DNA of 64,000 nucleotides from Galaxea fascicularis (taxonomy: Eukaryota > Cnidaria > Anthozoa > Scleractinia > Euphylliidae): positions 18,520,175-18,584,174 of the forward strand of contig OX419347.1 of NCBI GenBank assembly GCA_948470475.1, read 5' to 3'. Under the pieces are notes generated by a model. The model was not told the DNA's origin. It searched no databases and worked only from the letters and a program-made list of their open reading frames with translations. Numbering within the stretch: position 1 is the stretch's first letter; every line of letters begins with the position of its first letter. A program made the translations under genes and the position numbers. Of this stretch, positions 51,101-61,300 are shown piece after piece.

Positions 51101-54100
51101 AGTTGATTCGAAAAAACAGCTCTTGTTTTTTCCTTGCTAGTTATTGTTTTTAGAAAATCTGCACTCTGTTCTCCACGAACAAATTGTTAATTACTTGGAC
51201 CGGAGGATCTCGACTCACTGAATGGGGTCTGCTTTTTTTTGTCTGTTTTTTTTTTCCGTTTTTTGTCACGAAAATCCATCACTTGCGTAACGCACAACTG
51301 CACATAAGGTCGGCCATCATGGAAAGATGTTTAGAAGCTCATGTGCTTTGCTGTTTCAATTTGTGAGTCACTGCGGAGGTTTCTATGACTTTATGTCTAA
51401 TTCTAAACCATTCGATTAGTGTTTTCTCTCTCAAATGGATTAAGAAGTATATATCGGTTCATAAGATTTAGTTTAGTTATTTACTTAGTCATTTGGATTA
51501 ACTGGACTATTGTCAGCGTAACTGTGTCTTTGTCTGGGTGGTCAAGCGGTCGGAGTTAAGGCTAATTTTAACCTTCTGTCATATTTACATCATTTGGTAA
51601 TGCTCTAGGTTACAGCTTATACTGCGTCTCGCGTAGTGATCGTTTACATTTCTTTTTGTTCCCTCAGTCAAACTTGTCAGCAATAGAAATGCGCCGATGA
51701 GCTGCTCCGCCTGTAATTCTGTTGGTCAGATTGGCCGCAACGGACCACTTCCTCTCCCAGCAGGATTCGAATCGATGGAACAAGGTTGGTATCTTTCTTG
51801 TTAACTTTCAAACACCCACCTTTATCGTACCGCACGACGCCGCCGTTAATCAAAAAAGCGTCTTGAGTTGGTGTTTAAAGACGGAGTTCCCGTTGCTGTG
51901 AATGTCTTACAAGTGAGGTGTGCACCCAACCAGCTGAGTGGAGAGCAGGGGTGAGGGGAGGGGAGCGGAGTGTAGAAAACTGAGCTGTGGCAGCATGGTG
52001 GCCCTATCAGTAGGCAAGCATTGGTTTTCGGGTCACTGGGAGATTTAAGCTGTCCTAACACTTCAAGGTGCTACAAACACTGATCTGTTTAACGTGTTGC
52101 AACTGTTTTTTTTTCCAGTTTTAGCAGTAGATCTATAAATTTTAACACTGCTTTTTGTCTTGCACACATAAGATGATGCGTCTGTAGAAGAAAAGGATCT
52201 CATCACTAAGTTGACTGTGGTGAAAAAATTACTCAATTTACTAGAAAAGGCTAAAGAAAATAAGGTAAAACAATCGTTACATTATTACTGAATTTAGTGA
52301 TCTTGCAGTGGTGATTGATCACGTTTATGTAATTTGTGCTATGTAAATTTTAATCATTAATTATTGTTATCTAATGGTTGGTGGATTTAGTGGCTGTGTT
52401 GTTTGTGTTTCGTAATAAAATCTTACCACGTTTTTTCAGTCTTCTTCATGTTGAGAGGTATAAGAATGTACCGGTTAACATTACTGGAAACTAATCATGA
52501 AGTTGAGGTAGCCATGTAATGGATTAGCGACATTAAGTATAATGGTGTTGATTTAGAAGCGCGCATGATTGAGACTGTTTTAGCTGTCTGTTACGACACC
52601 AACTATTTGATTGACAGGTGAAGGAACACGCTGCGCATGCTCTTGGATTCCTGTTGGTTGGAGATCTGAAATTTCCTCATCACAAGAAACTGATTGTTGG
52701 ATTGTGCGAAGCTTCTAAGGTACATCTTCAAGACTCCAATTCAAGAAATCAGAAATGAACCCAAGGCCAAACGTGACTCTTCTCTCAATTCGTGGCGTGG
52801 TTACTGTTTGTAATCCTCTCGATACTGTCGCTTATGATGAGTATCTGTGTTTAACATGCCTTGAGCGGTTTTCCCCTTGTCAATATAAGCTAGTAGATTA
52901 ACGATCGAAGTAGTTAAAATGGTACCAGAATTTAACCCAGAGCGCAGTTTGTCTCGTTATGTATATCTCGTACGATTGTTTTCTTTGTTTCCCTCTGAGC
53001 AGATTCGTCAGGTGGAGCTGCAATTCACAATAGGGGAGGCCCTATCATGTGCAGGGGCAGGCAGACAGTCAGAGGTTGCACGTGATCCTTGGGTGGTAGA
53101 ACAGCTGGACAGTGGTGATGATGCTGAGAGGAAAGAAGTTATGCAGGAACTGATTGATATGATCTTCAACAAGTACGCCACTAGTGCTGCCCCATATGTT
53201 AGACAGGTGGGTTAGAGATGCAAGTAACCAATTCTGTTGTCGAAGGCCGAATACTATAAATTAACGAAACCTAAACTGCACCTTATCCAAAGTTAGACGT
53301 AGACCTTTCCCCCTCCCTCCCAAGTACGTACTAGGTATGCAATACAATATCCCACGAGACACTTGTATTTTATTCGTATACACACAAGCCTTTAGGCGAG
53401 TGTGTATTCAAAGAAAATACAAGTGACGAGTGGGATATTCTATGGCCTTGTATAACTGTTTTATACGGGGGCTTGCATAATCGATGCGGTGCATGATGGG
53501 ATGGTTGGGTGTGATACTGTTGTATTGCACTGATCGACGAGAAGGTTCGGTGGAATACCGATGAATATACAGGGGCTTTCATTTCCTGCATTGTGATTGG
53601 CTGTATCTTCTTTGGCATGGTATAAAAGAAGGTAGCGATTGTTTCTTATGTGATAAACACCGTTTAGATGAAGTTCACTACTCACAAAGGCCACCGGGAT
53701 GCTTATGGTACATACAAGAAAGATTTATTTCTTATATATCATTCACAATAACTATTTGTTAATTACCCATGTGAAACTATGGGAATATCTAATCTTAGAA
53801 ATATCGAAATCCTAACAGTAGTATAGGAATGTATGGCCACTAGGGTTCATTTTAAATTTCATCCTACGTTCTGATCTTTTATTGTATATTAGTTGTTCGG
53901 ATGATTTATGTTGTGTTTTTATCGTTGTTTTCTCAGTTGCGACACTTTAGGCAGTTGTATGAGATATATTTTCTGTATTCCTTTTTCTCTTCAGGCTTCT
54001 TGCATTTGGTTACTATCCCTTGTAAAGTATTCCGGATCCCACGAAGTCGTGCAGGTTCAGTCATTGTTGTTCTACCAGTATTCTAGGTGTCCACTGTTCT

Positions 54101-57100
54101 TCAGTTCCATTTTTACTGTGTTAAGAATGTTCACTCTCATCACCATTCTGTTTTATTAGTGCTCTTTGCTGTTGTGCAAATTACTCAATAAAAAAAGTGG
54201 ATGAAAAATTAACTTTGTAAAAAATTCGACCAATTTTACTGTCATCTGTGTTTAGAACTGTAAACAAACTATGTGAGAGGGAGATTTTGCCTACTCTCAC
54301 ATTGTTTCAAAGGCAACCTATCTGTCACTGAAACTGCTGCCTTTTCTTTTTCAGGCAAACCTCAAAGAGATTCAGATGGTCTTCATGAACATGTTGGCAG
54401 AAACAGATGGTTCGAAATGTTTGTTACATCGAACAAGCAAATGTTTGTAGGAGGAAACCTCAGGTCTGATATTTTGTTTCTTTTATTTTATTTAGATCTC
54501 ACCCAAGAAGTAGCCTCAAAGGGTCTGGGTCTGGTATACGAGCATGGCGGTGGGGAGAATAAGGAGGAACTAGTGTCCTTATTGGTTGACACGTTGATGA
54601 CCGGGAGAAGGTGAGAAGTGTTCAGTAGCTGATATACAATAGTTGTTAACATGCTGATCTTTTTACTGTCGTATTGCAGACGTAACCAGGCCGTTACTGG
54701 TGACACAAAGATTTTTGAAGAGGGAGAGCTGGGTCGGGCTCCTGAGGGGTGAGTGAAGCACATTGGTCTGTAGTTTTATGTGATCTGTTGAAACTTTTTT
54801 TGTTGTTGTAGTCGAGGGGTTTGTTAGTTGCTTGGTTCAGTTGAAAAGACATTGTCAAAACTCCTTTTGTGGCCTAAATCTGATCAAATTACAACAACGG
54901 CGAAGCGAATTTGTCTCTGTAATCCGATCACAGATGCTAATGCAAGTGAAGGGTGGCTCCCAGTAAAATCAACTAAGTTAAAAGGTCCCAGGGTGGTTTC
55001 AATAATCTACCAAATAATCCCGTATGCACCCAAGGGGACTGCGTCTGCACAAGCTGAAGATAAGGCAGTGATACTGAGGTGCAGAAAAGTTCAAATTGTG
55101 ATGAAGCTTTTCTATTCGTCGATAAAATTACATTTTGTGTTTAGGGGAGGATTATCAACGTACAAAGAGCTTTGCTCCATTGCAAGTGACCTAAACCAAC
55201 CAGACCTGATTTACAAGTTTATGCATCTGGCAAATCACAATGCTCTCTGGAACTCTCGTAAGGTAGGTTCTTTTATGAACTATGACATTGCTTAACTACT
55301 TTGCATGATTTTTCACTCTAATTCCGTTCTCTTTAAGGGTGCAGCATTTGGGTTTTCATCCATAGCAGCTCACTCCAGGGAGCAGTTGGAGCCTTATCTC
55401 CCAAAAATTGTACCAAAGCTGTTCAGGTAAAAATAATTGAATTTCTGAAACTCAGTCTTACCTGAGCTCTAACAACGATGCACACATTAGTCAACTGAGA
55501 GCAAGTTCACATACAACAGTCTCTGGCAGTTGACTTAAACTTTCCACATAAACGTGAGTTTTATAAGAAGAAGCGCGGCGTTTGCAAGTGAAATGCTGTT
55601 ATTAGCATAGTGCAAGGATAGTCCAGTCAGTGTGGTGGACGATGCTTTCTTCTCGGCGCTCATAATAACCTAGTTTACAGTAGTAACGTAAATACAAGGC
55701 AAGTATAATCACGAGCCTAAGAAAATGATAAGATATACTTTACTGTCCTTGTACTCTTGTTCCTTCCTGCGCCCTGATTTGTCTGTGTTATTTGGATATC
55801 AGATATCAGTATGACCCAAATATTAAGATTCAGCAGGCAATGGCGAGCATCTGGGCAGCGCTTGTTCCAGAGACAAAGAAAACGGTTAGTTGCTTTTTAT
55901 CCGTTTGACGGCAGTTAAGGCGTTTGATGTGATCGCGATATGTTATTTGACTCATCAGATACGCGTTTATAACGCTTGTGGTTTAGAACTTCCGAGCCTT
56001 TGTGTCCAGTATATTACATGGTTAGAGCAGCTGCGGATCACAGTCTTTGGTCTATTCCTTCTTGCCTTCCTGTATTCATGCTCCATATATGAAGGCTGTT
56101 ATTGTTGGCAACGTATTGCTTTGGAGGAGCTGCGTTTGCTGGGACGCAAATAACATTCCATCCATTTTGGGATATTTTGGCCAAGCCCTGATGGGCAAGG
56201 CCGTTAGTCAGCGAAAATCAGCATAATATCCTGGGAATACCCAAATATAGAAGACATAATTCCAGCGAAGGTGAGGGCACACCCGCCATCAAGTTGGAAG
56301 GGAGGGAAAATGATCTTGACTTGTGTACTTGATAAATTCATGTTGACAGTAGTGCTCAACTGCAACATGAGAAGTTACTTATCAAACGTGTCACACTCGG
56401 CATAAATCCATTTGTTTCCTTTCAAAATAAATTTTATTTTTAGGTTGATAACTATGTGAAAGAAATACTGCAGGACTTGATGACCAGCTTAGAAAGTAAC
56501 ATCTGGAGGATAAGACAGTCAAGGTGAGAGAGATAAAGGCCAGTTAAATAAGCATGGATTGCAGTGAATAACAATTAAAATAGCTGAGGAAAGTTTAGGA
56601 GAGCGCACTTGAGATGGTTGCTGCGAGATACCGGCACCAGGCTATCCATTGTTAGTACTCTACAAGTGACTACGCAATGGTCGCCCAGTGCGCGCAACTT
56701 TAGCGAAAGACTCTCTTAACACCGGATGTGGTCATTCTCGTATTAGGCTAAATAAACATAAAGGCTTTCCGTATGTGAGGTAGAATCACTATGGTTTTAA
56801 GTATTTTAGTGTCTTCGTATACGTCTCACCTTGCGTTCCCTTTTTTTGTTCTAGTTGCATGGCCCTCAGTGATCTTCTCAGCGGTCGATCTGTAGATGAC
56901 ATGCTCAAGTCAATCCCCAGGCTCTGGGAACTGTGTTTTAGAGCACGTGATGATATCAAGGTTTGAAGGAATTGCACTTTACAGCAATTAGCTAACATGT
57001 AAATATAGCTTTCCGGTACGTAATGTCTTTCTAGACTTTCTATACTGAGAGAGATGCCAAATAAACGGACATTTCATAGAACTATTCCTTCCTTTTTGGC

Positions 57101-58302
57101 TTGCAGGAATCTGTGAGGCAAGCAGCCGAGGTAGCTTGTAGGACATTAAGTAAGGTAGGGAAGACGTAATTCACTGTGTGTAGCGGGTGAATGAGTTGGC
57201 TTCCCTACGTCGAAATAACAGCCAAATGGTGTAGTGTCTTTGGTTTTACGCATTCAAAATATGTAGGACTTAAGTGGTTCGGAGAAGATACGATCCAGAG
57301 GAAGAGCCTTTGTTGCACCTGTGCCAGTCTGCTTACAGCTAAGAGGGCAGTTAGTAATCGTTACTTTTCTTTGTTCAGGTTTCCATTCGTGTGTGTGATG
57401 TGAATCAAGGCAAGTTAGGGGAGACTGCTATAGCGTTAGTTTTGCCAACTCTGTTAAACAGGGGAGTGGGCAGCCCCGCTGAGGAGGTCAGGAGTATCAG
57501 GTAAAGAAACGGTCAGCAATGCACTTCTGGGGTGATCTCGTTCGTTCAAACGAACAATTGAGTTATAAAACTAATGTCTTGCATTCCTGTCTTGTTTACT
57601 TCTTTATTTTCTGTTGGCAGCTTGTCAACGATAGTGAAGATCAGCAAAAATGCGGTTAGTTCCTATTTATATCTGAAAATAAAGATCAAGTTATTTGTTC
57701 CTTTCCTTTTTTGGCATTTCGAGCATTCTTGCTGTAAACAGTTGTTACTGGTAGTATTACTGTATCGTTAAATTGTTTCGCTGTATTTCTCAGGGTGCTT
57801 TGCTTAAACCCCATATTCCGCTATTGGTAATTGCTCTCCTGGAGTCACTCAGTGGATTAGAAAATCAGGTTTGGGCAGACTGTCTTTCCTCTAACCTCAA
57901 GTATTGCTGTAATTTAAACTGAGTAGAACACGATAGTAATGTGGGTATTATGTTGGTGTCACTTTTTTTACAGTCAATGAACTATGTAAGTCTACAACTC
58001 CACAAAAGCGAAGAAGTACAAGAAAAGGTATTTCTATTGTTTGTTTTTGCAACCATTAACAATTTCGGTTTCGTTTTCGGTTCATAATGTGTAACTGTTT
58101 TGTGTTACGGGTATTTCTATAACTTTGTTTTTTTAGCTTGAGGGTGTCAGAATCGCTGCGTCTAAGATGTCTCCCATGATGGAAACAATCAACATGGTAA
58201 ATGCTGTCGATTTCGATTTTGTCACCATTTTCTGGATGTGCCAGGTTGTGGCGTTTGGTGGAAAGGTTTTTATGCCGTCTTATTAGGCATGTTATACCAC
58301 TA

Positions 58303-58348
<46 letters not shown>

Positions 58349-61300
58349 CATTATTATCATGGCAGTTTAAAACTCCTGAATGCCAGGTCCTAGTCACAAA
58401 TACTGGGCGTGTTAACGTAGCCAGTATTATCTCAAAATTTACAAATTTACATAAGATAGGAATAAAATTGCGTAAAATCAATAAAATAAAAATCTATCCA
58501 ACTACTAAATGCTAATTGTGTTTATTATTATTATTATTGTTGTTGTTGTTGTTCTCAAGTCGTCAAGTTTGTGTTTCCTTGCTCACCTCCTTCCTTGTTT
58601 TCTTCTACAGTGCGTTCAATATGTAGACAGTACAGTGCTTCCAGAACTCGTACCAAGACTTTCTGATCTTCTTCGAACCGGTGTGGGACTTGGAACAAAG
58701 GTATGTGGTTCGCCTCCTGCTGTCGGAGAACTCGGACTTTCTGGGGTTTTTTTTATTAAATATCTCAAGTGAACTGTACTTGGCGTCGGCTTTTCCACAT
58801 TTTAGAAGTAAAAATACGACTTAAGTTAAGAGTTACCTCAGCCAATTACGAATGAGAAAATTTTCTACTCGAAAAAGTTTGTTCAATCTGAACCAGTCTT
58901 GCTGTTTAGCAAAAATTTGGTTTTATCAACGGAGTTAATAATGTAATTTGACCACCGTACAGGGATTCTAAAAGCTAGCTTTTAGAATCCTTGTACGGTG
59001 GTCAATTTACATTATCAACTCCGTTGATAAAACCACATTTTTGTGTACTACGTCCCCACCGACGCAGCACCACAGTTCCTTTAGAAACTACCCCCTTTAT
59101 TCATTTGCTGTTTAGCAATCTTGGTTTCCGTTTTAGAGTTAAACATTTTTCTTTCTTCAGGCTGGAAGTGCTGGCTTCATTGTTTCTCTTTCAATGCAGT
59201 GTTCTCAGGATTTGACGCCTTTTGCTGGTAAGCAAGGGATCCGTCTTGCCTCTCACGTACTACCCCATGAGTGACGGGAGCTTGTTTTTGAAGACTCCCG
59301 CTGACCCTTTTTCGATGCATTCGCATTCGTTTCGGACTAATTTTTATAATTTTCAAGATGTAGGGTTATGCACTATCTTTGTATCATGCCTCTGTATATG
59401 TTAATTGAGCTCAAAGGTGTCGTGCAAAAACGGCTTGATAATTGTCTGTGAATTTGCAAGCTTCTGTATCTCCTTTGATACAGGGAAGCTGCTGAATGCA
59501 TTGCTGTCTGGATTAAGCGATCGTAGTGCCTCTGTAAGGAAGTCTTACGCCACTGCCATTGGCCATTTGGTCAAGGTAAGAAGTCCCTAGTAGATAGTGG
59601 TTTTTGTTGAATTGTTGTGCGTAATTGGCTAGTGTAAAACAATTGGCATAATATCTAAAATTCACCGATTGTTTTCAGGTCGCAAAGGACAGCAGCGTCG
59701 AGAAACTAATTGACAAAATACAGAACTGGTACTTCGAAAAGGAAGGTAAAGCAAGTTCAGTATCGTAATTCCGAAAAAAGTAGACGAAGCCCAATAGTAC
59801 CTTTTTAATTTGATAAACATGCACATTGCAAGGGCCGTTACGTCTCTTACTCTTATTGAACACTCATCTCTTGCCTAGCCCCAGAAGTTAACATGGTACA
59901 ATGAATTTTTCCCCCGTTTGAAGTCTCTTTGAGAAGCATTGGCTAAATTTTCAACATGGAACTGTTTTTCAGATGAGGGTGTGCGGTTAGCTTGCGGTCT
60001 TACCCTACAAGCAATGTCCCGATATTCCCCGGATATAATGAAGCGTCACACAGCCAAAGCGCTGCCAGCGGTGTTCTTTGCTATGCATGAAAAGAACAAG
60101 ACTGAAGGTAACCGAGTTGTAGTTCTCTGGTTGGCTGCTGAATTTATTTGGCAAAGTCTTATGACAAAGAAATACTTAACTCTAAGTAATTCATTTTTGA
60201 TTATGTTTACAGCCAGCAACAGTTCATCTTCTAATGATTCACTGTGGGAAGAAATTTGGTTGGAGAACACCCCAGGTAATGTGGAGTGTTTTTCTAGCAC
60301 TGACGTTTTCGTCGCAGGGTCGCGACAGATTGAGTTCACAAAAAATGAAGCCATACTGAACTAGGGAAAATGTCGATATTCATCGAGTTATGATTGAAAC
60401 CCGAGTCTTCTGTCAGTAGTAACATGCAAAGGCTCCAGTTCCACTGTTCAGATCAAGGTTGGCGCAGGGTGAGAGCGCTCGCTTTCCACCAGTGTGTCCC
60501 GGGTTCGATTCTCGGACTCGGCGTCATAAGTGGACTGAGTTTGTTATTATATAGAGCGGTGGCTTGGAATTTGAACTTTTGACCTGAGGTAACCCTTTGT
60601 ACTGCTCTGACAGCCATAATTTTGACAAGTTTCCTGTTTCAGGAACCGAGGCAGGCATACGACTGTACCTGGGCGAACTAGTCTCCATCACGTGCTCTGC
60701 TCTGACATCACAATCATGGTCGACAAAGGTTCAAGCTGCAGTCACGATGTCGGCCATAACTAAGAAGCTTGGTAGGATAGAAAGAAAATAACTTGGAGTG
60801 TCCTGAAAGATTGTGTTTCCATTACTGTTGGTGTTGATAAAGAGAACCCACAGCACACGCTGAAACACGTTTTCTTACCTCTGCTTCAGTCATTACTTGA
60901 CGAAGAGTCGTACTAGATCACCTTTGGGGCTACTGTTTTAGTTTTGTTACCAACTGGACATTATCAGCGCTTTCATTTGTAAATGCAGTATCATAACTAA
61001 CGAAGCCTTTTCATTTTTATTATTGGGAGTCGTGGTTTGAAAAAACTTGTGTTCGTTCCCACAACAATGAAATATTTCGTGAGTGGGGTTTTCTTGTTTT
61101 TAACACAACATGTATATCTGTACCTACCCCAGGTTCCTCTCTGTCTCAGCCTTACCTCGGTCAGTTACTTAGCGTTTTAGTCAGCGGATTGGCTGGCCGG
61201 ACCTGGACAGGCAAAGTAAGTAGTTCCGTTTTCCGCTCTTTGTTTGTTTATACTTTAGTTTGTTTGTTAGTTTAACTGTCATTCTTTTTATGAGTATATA

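Noticed and set aside
51537..51570. tRNA-Leu/Ser-like GGTGGTCAAGCGGTCGG
   Set aside because: An A-box-like stretch without a B box or cloverleaf.
54828..55295. 155-codon plus-strand open frame
   Set aside because: Only its last part is coding: it is ECM29 exon 32 read through from the preceding intron into the next.
58056..58515. Open frames with poly-Asn (minus) and poly-Leu (plus)
   Set aside because: Produced by the TTA microsatellite at 58302-58359.
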